A stretch of DNA of 64,000 bases from Meloidogyne chitwoodi (lineage: Eukaryota; Nematoda; Chromadorea; Rhabditida; Meloidogynidae). Below the pieces are notes generated by a model. It did no database searches. It worked only from the letters and a program-made list of their open reading frames with translations, and was not told the origin of the DNA. The stretch is taken from assembly GCA_015183035.1 (NCBI GenBank), contig JACZZP010000011.1:1426001-1490000 (forward strand), given 5' to 3'. The position numbers and the translations under genes are program-made. This document shows, one piece after another, positions 1-11,705 of this stretch; the stretch's first letter is position 1, and every line of letters begins with the position of its first letter.

Positions 1-1291
1 AAATAAATATCTTTTTTTAAATAAATAAATATATTTTTAATTTAATAAATTGAATATCTCTTAAATAATTATTTTAAAATTCTTTTTTCTTTAAAAAAAT
101 AATTATTTATTTTTTATAATCGTTCAGACAATCTGATCTTTAATATTTTAAATAATAATATTAAAACTACTTCTAATGGGTATTTTAGACAAAAAATTAA
201 AAAAAGGATAAATAAGATTAAATTAATTTTTTTAAATTATAAGAGAAATGTTTAGATAAATTATTTTTTTATAAAATAATTTTTTTAATTTTATATAAAT
301 TGCCAAAAATTTATTTAAAATTATTTTGAAATAATAATTGTTTTAAAAAGTTAAAAAATTAAAAATAAATAAATTAATTAATTAAAATATAATTTTTAAA
401 CAGATGTTAAATAAATAAATAAATATTAAAATGTAGCAGAGATTTTAATAAAAAATTAACAAAATTGAAAAATTAATTTAAACAAAAAATAAAATAAAAG
501 TTCAATTAATTTTTAATAAAATAAACTAAAAATGTCATCATTATTTAATAAATTTAAAAAATAAATAAATATTAAAAAAATTTTAAATTGATAATATTTA
601 GATTAAAAATTGAAAAGAATTTTATTTTTTATTTAAATTTATTTTCTAAAAAAATTTTTGGTCGAATAAATAAGTCGAAGGGGGAATAACGCAATAGCCA
701 ATCCAATTTTGCAAAAATGTTATGAGAGAAAAAATAAAATAGGAAAATTAAAAAAAAATAATAAAAGAAGAAAAAAAAGAATTTAATTAATAAATAATAT
801 ATTATTTATTTAAAGAAATGAATATATTAATTTAATTTAATTTTTATTTTAAATGTAGAAACAAAAAAAAATAAAATAAAATAATAAATTTATTATAAAA
901 TAATTGAACAATTTATTTTAAAATATAAATTAATTAAAAATAGAATATAATATAATGTTTGATGTTTCAATTTTTTTATTGTTTATTTAATTTAAAGAAA
1001 ATAATAAATAATTATTTAAATATTTAAATTATTCAAATAATCAAATAAAAGTGTTTGGATTATTAAATATAATTAATTATTAATAAAATATATTTAAATA
1101 AATACTTAATTTAAATATAATAATTATTTTTTTTAATTTTAAAAAATTTAAAAAAATTACCAAATGTTTTTTTTTAAATAAAAATAATATTTTTTAAGCT
1201 ATTTAATAATTAATAATTAAAAGATAATAATAATATTTAATTACCTTAACTATATTTAAAATAAATAAATTAAAAATAATAATTAATTTAC
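1..1291. other. AT-rich non-coding stretch
   Basis: Almost pure A/T sequence with no open frame that looks like protein. If the exon at 1292-1504 is real, this is probably its long first intron, because that exon ends at a good donor on the minus strand and no following exon is recognisable here. Confidence 0.5.
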
Positions 1292-1504
1292 TCTTTTTTG
1301 TTCTTCTGTAGCATTTTGAAGTAAAGTAGAATCATCATAAAAATTATTTTCTCCAAAAAGTTGTTGTTGTTGATTATAATTATGCTTCAATAAATTATTA
1401 GAATTATTAGAATTATTATTTTCTTCATTAAAAAATAAATCTTCATAATCTTCTAAATCTAATGAATTGTCTAAAATTGAAGTTAATATATTATTTGAAG
1501 TCAT
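1292..1504 (-). CDS. First coding exon of an unknown acidic, Asn/Gln-rich protein (partial)
   Basis: A 71-codon exon starts at ATG 1504 and ends ...EEQKR at a GTAAAT donor. The start has alternating acidic and hydrophobic residues (LDLEDYEDLFF), followed by Asn-rich and Gln-rich runs (NNNSNNSNN, NQQQQ). Such composition is common in the activation regions of transcription factors, but no DNA-binding domain is present, so no function can be given. The rest of the gene must lie at lower coordinates, probably outside the window. The clear codon structure in very AT-rich DNA and the matching donor are the reasons for calling it. It could still be a chance open frame. Confidence 0.45.
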
Positions 1505-2752
1505 TATTTATTTTTTTTTAAAGAAGAAAAATAATTAATTAATTGAAAAATAAATTTATTTTAAAATTAATTTTAAAATTAAATTTTAATTAATCTATAA
1601 ATTTAAAAATTATTAAAAAATATATAATAAAATTAAATTATATTTTGCGTGTCAAAATATTTATTTCTATTTTAATTTCAATTAAATGTTTAAAAATATA
1701 TATTTATTTATTAAAATTATTTTCAAACAAAAAATTATTCAAAATAAAAAAAATTAAAATTTATTAAAAATAATTAAAGAAAAAAAATTACAAATTTAAA
1801 TAAAAAATAAAATATTTAAATAAATAAAACAAAAAATATTTTTGCAGAAAATATTAAAAAATAATATAATGAAAGAATAAATTAATTAAACAAAAAATTT
1901 AAAAAAAAAATATTATTGTATTAATTAATTAAATAAATAAAAAAAATAAAATAAAAATTCTAATTAATTTCTTTAACAATGTGAATAATAAAATAAAATA
2001 AAATAAAATTTTTAAAGTTCAGAATTTTAAAATAAAAATTAAAAAAATATTTTTGAATATTTAAAAAACTAAGCAGGTGAAATATATATTTTTTTTAATT
2101 TTTTATTTTATATTTAAATAAATGTGAAAAACAAAAGAAATAATTTTTAAAAGAAAAATAATCTGTGCTGTTATGAAAATAAAAATAAAATTTTTTTTTT
2201 TGTTTTTTTCAAAATGTGAGACAAATAAAATATTAATAAATAAATATATTCTATAATAATAATATTTATTTTGCCGGAAGAACGAACAAATTAAAAAGAA
2301 AAATAATTTTTTAAAAAAAGTACAAAATTTTATTGTTTGTAGTAAAAAAGTGAAATTAAATATTTAAATTATTAAAAAAAAATTAAAAAATATATTTTTT
2401 TAATGAGAAAAAAATTATATATTTTTTAATAAATAAATAAATTATTTTACTTTAATTTTTAAAATTCTTAAGATATTTAAATTAAAAAAAATAATATTAT
2501 AAATTTAATTAAAATATTTCAGCTTTTTAAATAATTAATTTTAATTTTACTTTTTACTAAAAATAATAAAAATTATATTTTATTTAAAATTTATTTAAGA
2601 AAATCTATGTGAAAAATTTGAAACAATTAAATAATAAAAATTGTTGAATTAAAAGAAAAAAAAGTGTGAGAGAATTTTTAAAAATATTTTTAATATATTC
2701 GGGAAATTAAAACTTTTTTTAATTAAATATATTTTAAACTTTTAACGTCATT
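1505..2752. other. AT-rich intergenic sequence
   Basis: No coding potential or structured repeat was seen. It would contain the promoter of the minus-strand exon starting at 1504. Confidence 0.4.
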
Positions 2753-2760
2753 ATTAAAAA

Positions 2761-4036
2761 GGTGCGACGACATTTGCGCCGTTGACATTTGCGCCGCGAC
2801 ACTTGCGCTGCGACTTATGCGCCGACGACATTTGCGGCGACGACTTTTGCGCCGACGACTTTTGCGCCGGAAATATTTTAAAACGCGACATTTGCGCCGC
2901 CTTTAAATTTAAAAAAAAAGTAATATGTATTTATTAAAGGATTAAAAAATTATTAAAAAATTAAACTAAAATGTATCAACTAAATAAATCCGATTAAGAT
3001 TCTAAATATTCATTCTTTTAAATATTTGGCTATTGTATGTTATAGCGGACTTTTTCTTTCTGTACCGATCCGGATGAGTGAGGTGTCATTCGAAAGCTCT
3101 TGCAAAACTTAGTCGAACTAGACATGGGGGAAGTTGATCCGACGTCTATAAGCCGAGTTACAGGTCCCCGAATATTGAAAAATTATAGGGGGGACCAAGC
3201 TCTACTAAGTGATTACTGCGGCTGCACTTTAATTATTTTCACTGATGTGAATTAATTATGTAATTTGCGCCGTAGAATAACGCATGTACCAAAAGCCAAC
3301 GAGAGATGGGCTCTCAAATGAAGAAGTCATAAAACACTCCCAATTGGTCCAAGTTTGGCGTGTTTCTAGCAAACTTCGATCCTTCATAGCTTTGTTCAAA
3401 ATCGTTCAATCAAAACGATTTTGGTCTCATTCGATAGGTCTCGAAGAGTTCTTTCGAATGAGCTATATACTCATATTCGAATTTTTCACCCCAAAAATGA
3501 GCTTACTCCCCCTATGATTTTTCAATTTTCGGGGACCTGTAACTCGGCTCTTAGACGTCGGATCAACTTCCCCCATGTCTGCAAGAGCTTTCGAATGACA
3601 CCTCACTCATCCGGATCGGTACAGAAAGAAAAAGTCTCTATAACATACAATATTCAAATATTTAACTGCACAAATATAGCTGCAGTCTTTTTTCATTCAT
3701 TAGAGCATAAAAAAGGAATTGATAATTGGGTTGATTAGTTGCTAATTAATATTTCAAACCTGTTAGGCTGTTGAAAATTTTAATAATATCATTTAAATAA
3801 ATGATTAAATTTAATTTTAAAATCATTTTAGACTTAATTCTTTTTAAAATTTAATTTTTTAAATCTTTAATATTACTTTACTTTTTTAATTTAAAGGCGG
3901 CGCAAATGTCGCGTTTTAAAATATTTCCGGCGCAAAAGTCGTCGGCGCAAAAGTCGTCGCCGCAAATGTCGTCGGCGCATAAGTCGCAGCGCAAGTGTCG
4001 CGGCGCAAATGTCAACGGCGCAAATGTCCTGCAACC
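2761..4036. mobile_element. Non-autonomous DNA transposon, copy 1, 8-bp TSD (hAT or Merlin type)
   Basis: The element has about 140-bp terminal inverted repeats. The left end begins GGTGCGACGACATTTGCGCC and the right end, read inwards, begins GGTTGCAGGACATTTGCGCC. Each end consists of repeats of a 12-13 bp phrase of the type GACATTTGCGCC. It is flanked by an exact 8-bp duplication, ATTAAAAA, at 2753-2760 and 4037-4044. No transposase is encoded. The centre carries a second transposon at 3028-3655. A sibling copy lies at 13490-14217. Eight-bp duplications fit hAT or Merlin superfamilies; the sequence alone does not decide between them. Confidence 0.9.
3028..3655. mobile_element. Second inverted-repeat element nested in copy 1
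   Basis: The ends are inverted repeats: left GGCTATTGTATGTTATAG, right (read inwards) GAATATTGTATGTTATAG, continuing into a long inverted repeat around CTGTACCGATCCGG. The flanks carry AAATATTT at 3020-3027 and 3656-3663, an 8-bp duplication. The sibling element at 13490-14217 has the uninterrupted sequence AAATATTTAACTGCAC at this place, which proves insertion. Open frames inside it are short and do not resemble protein. A divergent relative appears to lie at 20307-20828. Confidence 0.88.
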
Positions 4037-4044
4037 ATTAAAAA

Positions 4045-5840
4045 TAGTATATGATAACCTTTTTTTAATCTTTGGAATTTTAAAATAAAATTTAAATAAA
4101 AAATAATTTAAATTAATTATTAAAAATGTTTAAAAATATTATTTTAAATTAATTAATTAATTAATTCTTTTTTATTAAATAATTATAATAAAATTAGAAA
4201 ATATTTTTATTAAAATTAAATATTTAACAAAAATTGAAACTAAAATCAAATTAAATAAAATAATAAATATCAAAAGTATGGAAAATATTATTTAAATATT
4301 AATATATTAATTAATTATATATTTATTTTAATAAGAAAAATGTTTTTATAAATTACTTAAAAAAATATTATTTTTAATTAATATCAGAATATAAATAATT
4401 TTTTAGAAGTAATTTTAAAATAATTTTTGAAATTTTTATTTTGTCAATTTAAAAATAGTTGGACTATTTCAAAAAAAAATTTCTTTAATTTTTGAATTGT
4501 ATAAACAAATATAAATATTATTTTTATTTTTAAAAAATTGAGAAAACAAAAAATGCGCAGAAAAATTAAAGAGGAGAAGCTTTTATTTTTTTTCTCATGC
4601 ATTTTTAAGTAAAAAAATATTTTACTTATATTTTCTCAAAATATTTTAAAATTTATCAAGAGACGGAAGTTAAGAGGAAATAAGACAAATAATAATAAGA
4701 AAAAAATAAAATTATATTTATTATGAAATGGTATTATTAAATAAATAAATAAATAAATGTGTTTTGTTTTTCTCTCTTTTTTTTTTTGAAAAAAAGTACA
4801 AGAATAAAAATAAAAGTGTATTAATTTTAAATTAAAATATTTAAAAAATTATTTAAAATAAAATTAAAATAATAATAATAATAATAAATATATTTTAATA
4901 ATAATAAATCAATTTAATCTTAAACAAAAATACTGGTCATAAATAAATATATATAAATAAATATATATAAATAAATATATATAAATATATATAAATAAAT
5001 ATATTAAATATTTAGGTATATACTATTAAAATGGTTATATTTTTAATAAAAATTAATTATCTATAAAAAAATATTTAATTAAAAAAATCTTGTTTTTGTG
5101 CATGTTAGGCAAAAAAATAAGGAATTGGCTTATTCTAAGGCATTTATATACTCAAAAACAAAATAAAAAAAGGTGAAAAAAAACAAAAATAAATATTTAA
5201 TTAATTTAAATAATTTCCCATATATTTTTAAATATTTATCTTTTTTTAATATTTAAGTTGCGTCTTTTCTAAATTTTATTTTTTGAAGAAAATCTTTTTA
5301 TTAAAAATAATATATATATTTATATTTATTTAAAAATATCTCTATCTATCTATTATTTACATATATGTATATATAAAACCAATTTTATTTTAAATTTGCA
5401 TTTTGGCAAGAAAACAAAAATAAAAAGATTTATTATCTTTTTTTAAATTATTTTTTACATAAAATGAAAATATATAAATATTTTTTAAAGATTTAATTTT
5501 ACTTTCGCAAATCCAGATTAAAATAATAATGTGAAAAGTAAAAATTAATTTAAAAATTTTTAGAGTGGGAAGCCTTTCATTTTTTTTAAATTAAGGATTT
5601 AAAAATAAATAAAAAATATATGCGTGGTAATAAGATTGGCAACATTATTTATTATTTAAAAAAAAGATTAAAAATAATAATCTTTCATTAAAACTTTTTA
5701 GACATAATTAAAATTATTAAAAAAAATAAAAAAACTAAAAAAAAATTATTTAGAATAATTTTTATTCCAACTTTAAATAATTAATTTCAATTCTTCAATT
5801 TTATAAAAAAAACAAAATCAAATGGAAAAAAAATATTTAA
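4045..5840. other. AT-rich intergenic sequence
   Basis: No gene seen. It contains simple repeats such as ATAAATAAATAT near 4940-5000. It lies downstream of the SNRNP40 stop codon, so it includes that gene's 3' flank. Confidence 0.4.
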
Positions 5841-7792
5841 TTAATTTGTCGTCAATTCACCTAAAAATATTCGTTTGTCACTGCCAGCGGAAAGAACTAA
5901 AATTATTAAAAAATTAAATATAAATTAATTTTCTTTTACTTATTGGCTCTGTTGGATGAAAATCAACAGCATTAATAGATCCTTGATGTCCAGGAAGTTT
6001 GTAAGCAATATTTCTAGAGCCAACATCCCAAATATAGACAAAACGATCACTTGAACCTATAAATTATTTAAATTAATATTATTTAGATAATTAAATTAAA
6101 TGAGAAAAAAATATTCAAAACTAACCGCAAGAAATTCGATGAGAATCAGGTGACCACGCACATCGCAACAAATTCTATTGAAAATAATTTTAAAAAAATA
6201 GATAAATTTAATTAATCAAACCTTTTCAAAATTATGTTGATGTCCACTTAAAGTCTTTACACACCGCTGCGAACTTGAATATGGTCGAATATCCCAAATA
6301 CGAGCTAAAAAAATTTTAAAAATAAGAGGAAGATGTAACTCTAAAATAAAGTCATTAAGCTCTTTTTTGACACTTATTTTGTCTATCAAAACTCAAAATA
6401 ATTCTTTCATAAAGCTTATTATTTTTGACAAAACTTAAAGACAAATGATATAATAAAAATAAAATAGCTTGTTGCTATTGCAAAAAAAATTCCTCATCCA
6501 AAAATTATTTAAAAAATTTTTTACCAGTACAATCCATTGCATTTGACAAAATGTAGCTCCCATCTGGACTTAAACTTAGCCCAGTAACAGTGTCAGAATG
6601 GCCATGCATTGAATGGAAAAGAGCATTTTTGCGTAAATCCCAAACCTTTTGCGAAAAAAATAAATAGAAAATTAATTTTTAATAATTTTAATTAATTCAA
6701 TAATAAAAGAAATTAACTAAAAACGAAATAAATTAATGAAATTAAAAATTTATAAAGAAATTAAAACCCTCAAAGCATTATCGATTCCACCACTAACAAC
6801 TAGTTCAGAAGTATCATTAAAAGACACAGCTGTGACTTGATATTTGTTTATATTTTCAAAAACGATTGCAGGTTTTCTTTTTCTCAAATCATGAATCTTA
6901 AAAATCAAAACATTTAAATAATATTTTTTTTAAAAAAATCAATTACTTGAAAATTCAGAGATGTTAGACAAAATAATAATTCAGATTCGTGATCAATGCC
7001 CAAAATTACCCTTACATTAAAAACATGTTTTCATAATTATTTAATTTTTTGGTGGAATCACAGGTCTAAAGGATAGCTAATTAACTCAAATAAAAACCTG
7101 TATAGTTCCATCATCTGAACCTGAACAAACCATATCAGGTCCTCGTCGTGCTGGGTGGCAGCCATTTACAAAATCCTTTAAGGAATAAATAAAATATATT
7201 TAAAAATTAATAAAAAAAACCGTGTGTGAACGAAATCGTCTAACACAAACTCCCGTTTCCATATCCCAAACACGAACAGTTTTGTCGGTTGAACAAGTAT
7301 AGAGATAACTAATAAATTAAAAAATTAAAAATATAAAACCAAAAATTGCCTAGTGTCTGTGTTAAAGTTCACATCCATAATTGCACCCTTATGTCCATTA
7401 ATCGTAGAAAAATTTTCACAATCACCTCGGGCATTCCATAAAACTAAAAATTAATTATTTAAAAAATTATTTTCTTTATTACAAATGCGCATATCAAATC
7501 CAACAGACGCCAAAATACTTCCATCATGGCTAAATTTTGCCCCAAAAATTTCTCCTTCATGTCCAGTTAAAATCATTATTGGACTTTGAAGAGATGAAGG
7601 TCGTTGGTGACTGCCACAATTATCTTCTTTTCTTGTTTCATTTACTGGTACAATAGCTCCTTCATCTAATCTTGGACGTTTTATATCTTTGAAAATATAC
7701 AATCAAAAATTAAAATTGAATTTTAACTAAAAAAAACCTGCTCTAGGAGCAAGAGGCAATGCTGGTCGTCTGAAAACTTGAGATTCCGCCAT
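5841..7792 (-). CDS. snrnp40: U5 small nuclear ribonucleoprotein 40 kDa protein (WD40)
   Basis: This minus-strand multi-exon gene starts at ATG 7792 ([18 protein letters not shown]) and stops at TAA 5841. After a short basic leader the protein has the family pattern [20 protein letters not shown], where the human protein has SLQAPIMLLSGHEGEVYCCK, followed by about seven WD40 repeats. Later blocks include [20 protein letters not shown], and the C-terminus is [13 protein letters not shown]. Human SNRNP40 (Prp8-binding, part of U5 snRNP and the B and C spliceosomes) is the clear match over its whole length, with a shorter N-terminal leader. All exon joins examined keep frame (for example AGAGCAG/GT to DIKRP and CGCATTT/GT to FLWN). 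It is a nuclear splicing factor and should be active. The gene shows no sign of damage. Confidence 0.93.
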
Positions 7793-7924
7793 AAATATTA
7801 AAATCTCTAAAAAATATGAAAAAAAATCAAAAAATAAAAGTAAAAAATATACAATTAAATACAAAAATTAAATTGCTATTTTCGACAGTAAAATAAAACC
7901 TAAGAATCTTACTTAAAAACGAAT

Positions 7925-8160
7925 TTTTTTGCAATGTCCGGGCTAGAGACCGGAACGGGAGGGATCCCAATCGGGATTTTTCGGGATCCCGGTCCCAGAA
8001 TCCCGGTTTTTTTATTTTTGGGATTTTTTGGGATTCGGGATTTTTCGGGATTACCAGAAAATCCCTCCCGGTCACGATTGGCAAAAAAAATCCCACCCGA
8101 AAATCCCTCCCACGCCGGAGTAAAATTTGGGATTTTTCCTAAAATTTCGGCCATTTTCGT
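7925..8160. repeat. GGGATC-rich repeat element, member 1
   Basis: This GC-rich island in AT-rich DNA is made of repeated GGGATTTTTCGGGAT and CCCGG phrases, begins near GTCCGGGCTAGAGACCGG, and contains many local inverted repeats. Related sequence occurs at 28790-28916 and 31127-31640. It lies just upstream of the SNRNP40 start codon, in the promoter or 5' UTR region. Open frames on both strands here are repeat artefacts. Confidence 0.7.
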
Positions 8161-8191
8161 TTAAATTTAATTTGGCTAAATATTTTTTGGG

Positions 8192-8301
8192 AGCAGGCCA
8201 GTCGGCCGCTGCCCACTATGCCGCTGCCTAGTCTGCCGCGCCCACTCTGCCGCAGGCCCACTATGCAGCAGCCCACTATGCCGCAGCCCATTCTGCCGCA
8301 G
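8192..8301. repeat. Minisatellite, about 15-bp unit GCCCACTATGCCGCA
   Basis: Roughly seven imperfect copies of a 14-16 bp unit, with variants such as GCCCATTCTGCCGCA and GCCCACTATGCAGCA. It is GC-rich compared with its surroundings and has the same phrase-repeat style as the ends of the transposons at 2761 and 13490. Confidence 0.8.
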
Positions 8302-8468
8302 ATTTTGTTAGTTAATTATAGTTTTTTAATTAAAAAATATAATTTTACAAAAAAATTAAAAAAAAATTTTTTATATAAAAAAATATTCAACATTTAATTT
8401 AATCAAATTTTTATTTTTTCCAATTTTTAACAAAATACTTGAACAATAATTAAAAAAATTTTTTTAAT

Positions 8469-10290
8469 TTAATTCCTTTTTTGTCCACTCTTTCTCTGTG
8501 CTGCTTTTCCAGCTTTTGAATATTTACTTTTAAAACTTCCCTTAAAATTTTTCTTTTTTTTATCAAAATGTTGTTGACGATCAATTGAAGATTTTGAACG
8601 TTTTCCAAATTTTTCTTTTTTAATTTTATTTTCTTTTTCATAATTTTCAGATTTTTTAATTTGTCCATTAATTTCTCCTAAACGATTTTCCTTTTCTTTT
8701 GGATTTTCTTTTATTTTATTGAGAATTTTTAATTGCCGAGTACGTTCTGAAGATAAATCATCATTTGGCTCAAACTTAAAATAAAAAATGTTTTTTCTTT
8801 AAAAAATATAAAAACCTTTCTTTTAATGCCCATTTTTGGTGCTTTTTCTCCTTTCAAATTCGATTGGAATTTTCCTGCCGAAGAAGTAGATTTCTTTGCT
8901 CGATTTAATTGCAAATTAAGCTTTAAAATATTTTAATTGAAATTTTATTTAAAAAAAATTAAAAAAACCTGTTCTTTTGACTTTTCCTCTAATGGACCAA
9001 TTCCAATATGTTTTTGTTGTTCATTATTCCCATTAATTTTCTTCATTTTCTGAGAATTAGGTAAAGGAGTAAAAGAAAGTTGAGAAGAATTCTTTTCATT
9101 TCTGGCGATATTTTTAAGTCTTTGAAATTCTTCTTTATTTTTCTCTTCTCTTTTAATATTTGATTTTTCAGCAAAATAATCTTTATATGGATCTAAAAGA
9201 AAAAGAAATACAAAAATTATTTAATTTTTAAAATGCAAAATATTATCAGAAATTTATTTTCACTTTTAATTATTTTTATCAGTGTATAAAATAAAGAGGA
9301 TTCAACTCAAGTCTCAAAAGCAAGGTATTCTAGAAAAAAATTGCTTAAAAGCAATAAGGTATTGAAATTTAATTTTTTATAAAAATCTTAGAATTTAATT
9401 CAAGCTTAACAAGCAGTTACAAAGGAAAAAAATTTAAAATGAGAAAAACTTTACCAAAAATTATAATATAAATTTTACTCAAATTTGATATAAACTAAAT
9501 AAATAAACCTGCTTTATCAGGAATTTCAATAAGCCAATCTTTTGTATCATTTTCTGGTTTAAATGCCTTTCTATATCCATATCTAGGTTTCCACTCATTT
9601 GTATTATCATCCCAAACTTTTTTGCTTCTCTTCTTTTTGCTAATAATTCCTTTTTCTTTAGCAAACTTCTCCCATTTTGTCGGCTCTTTTGGTTTTGGAA
9701 TCTTAAAGAAATGAAAAATTTAAAAATTAATAAAATAAAAAACATACTGGTTTTTCTCTTGGCAATGAATATTCGATTCCAGGAAGCTTAAAATTAAGGA
9801 TTTAATTATTAAAACGTGATTAGGGACTTTTAAAGTATTCTAAAAATTTCATCAAAAGTATTTTTTTCTAACCGAAAATTGTGTTTTAGCAAAATTCTTG
9901 ATTTTATGAGAGAGATTTAATTTTACTCGATATATTAAATCGATCGGCTGTTTGATGTTTGGAAATTAAAGAAAACAGTTTAGAACCTTTATTCCAATCT
10001 TCCCAAAATATTTTTTCTAATATAAAAGAAAGAAAAAGTTTGTATTTTAAAAAAAAGGTAAAATCACACAAAAATTTTAAAAAATCACAAACCGTAACAC
10101 AAGTAGCATCTTGAACAATTTTTCTTGGTAAAGCAAAAATTTTGTCAAACAAATATTGTGTAGATTTTTGTGTATAAAAATTAAAATCATTATTTTTTGC
10201 ATTCTTTAGATGATTAACTTCATTTTTATCTATTAAAAGCAGAGTTCCAAGATCCAAATAAGGTTCAATGTTTGCATTATCAGAAATCAT
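8469..10290 (-). CDS. rrs1: Ribosome biogenesis regulatory protein RRS1
   Basis: This minus-strand gene starts at ATG 10290 (MISDNANIEPYLDLGTLLLI) and ends at TAA 8469 (...KSGQKRN). The second exon supplies LPGIEYSLPREKP, and then come PKPKEPTKWEKFAKEKGI and WDDNTNEWKPRYGYRKA. These match the conserved core of RRS1 (human LPREKP, RWQQFARLKGI and WDEVSGQWRRRWGYQRA). A later conserved block reads STSSAGKFQSNLKGEKAP, and the tail is very Lys-rich, as in the family. RRS1 acts in the nucleolus with RPF2 to bring the 5S RNP into the pre-60S particle. Exons join in frame through GT...AG introns, for example VQDATCVT to LPGIEY. The first intron is about 300 bp and looks empty. Confidence 0.93.
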
Positions 10291-11705
10291 TATATATTAC
10301 TAAAAAGTAATTTTGAAAAATAAGAAAATTATAAGTTACTAACAATAAATTAATAAAAAAAAATAAAACATTATAATATTTACTTTAGCTTCATGCACGA
10401 CTGACAAATGAGTCACCGTTTTAAATATTTCGGGAGCGAGTCACTTTATCGACGCCGTTTTAACGTAGGATTTGACCGACAGATTTTCACCGACAGCCGT
10501 CTTACCGACGCCATTTGACCGACCGAAGAAAAGGTTCCATTTTACCGACAGAATTTTAATTTTATTCAAAATTTTTACTCCAACAGGATAAAATAAAAAA
10601 GAATGGACATCAACAAATTTTATTTTAAATCTTTTTTCCACATAAATAAATTAAATAAATTTATTAAATAAATTCTTTTAAATATTTTAACAAAATAAAT
10701 GAAATTCCAATGACAAGGGAAAAAATTTGTTTGGACGTATAAACTTTAATTGGACGTATAAAAGTTGTTTAGACGTATAAAAGTCGATTGGACGCATATT
10801 GTGCATTAGCACCAAAATCTTTTTAAGAACTCGTTAGTGCAAAATTTTTATACATTTTTACTTGTTTATTTCCTCTGGGGAGTAATAAGGAACATTTTGA
10901 AAAAGCATTGATTTTTAAAGCTTGTTCTCACTCTTTTCTTTTTTTTAATTTAAAATATTTATGCGATAAATAATAAAATATATTTTTGCATATATTTATT
11001 TAAATAATAAAATTTATTTTTCAAAAATTTAAAAACTTTTATTAACAATGTTTTAGAAGAAAACAATATAAAAAATAAAAAAAGCCTCTAGAGTATACAT
11101 ACATTTTTAAATTTTGACTACATTTTTTAAAAGATATCAAATGTTTTTATAATTTTAATTTTTTTAATGTTAAATTTTTACTTGGCAACAATATTTTCTT
11201 CTCATTTAAAAGGAAAAAAATTTTATGTCAATAAAAAATATATTTAAATATGTATATGCAATAAATATAAATTATAAGTAATATTCTCCCTATATTTTTT
11301 AAATTTCTTTTTTTTTATTATTCAATGCTTATTCTTTTTTTCTAACAAAATTTCCTTCTAAAAAAGCTATTGTGAAAAATATAAAAATTAAAAATAAAAG
11401 AGCGAAAACAATGGCTTTCGCTCTTTTATAAATTTTTAAGTTTTGACAAGTTTAAATATAATAAATATTCCCTTTACTATTTCTAATCATAAAATAAAAA
11501 TAATTATTTTGCAAGTATTTTATAAATTATTTAATTTTATTTTTTAATAAAAATAGACATACCTAATTATATTATTAGTTTAAATTAAAATTTTATTTAT
11601 TTATTTTTCTTTTTTTATATATTTTTACTATTTAAAAAAATTAAATTTAAGCTAATCTCAAGGATTATTTGCCTTATTTTCAAGTATTTATTTTTTTGGC
11701 AATTA
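10291..11705. other. Intergenic region with phrase repeats
   Basis: Two small repeat islands stand out. Between about 10390 and 10550 there are several copies of an ACCGACA/GACGCC phrase. Between about 10730 and 10800 there are four copies of a GGACGTATAAAAGT phrase. They may be the two ends of a decayed transposon, but no target duplication was found. The rest is AT-rich with no gene seen. Confidence 0.5.

Noticed and set aside
3284..4088. Three plus-strand open frames inside the nested transposons
   Set aside because: They lie across inverted repeats (for example the SSAQKSSPQMSSAHK frame is the end phrase array) and do not resemble a transposase.
7827..8164. Overlapping open frames on both strands, rich in PG and IPKNP
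   Set aside because: All three come from the GGGATC-rich inverted-repeat element; frames open on both strands at once are typical of palindromic repeats.
8450..8668. Lys-rich 72-codon minus-strand frame
   Set aside because: It overlaps the last exon of RRS1 in another frame; the RRS1 frame ending KSGQKRN fits the family.
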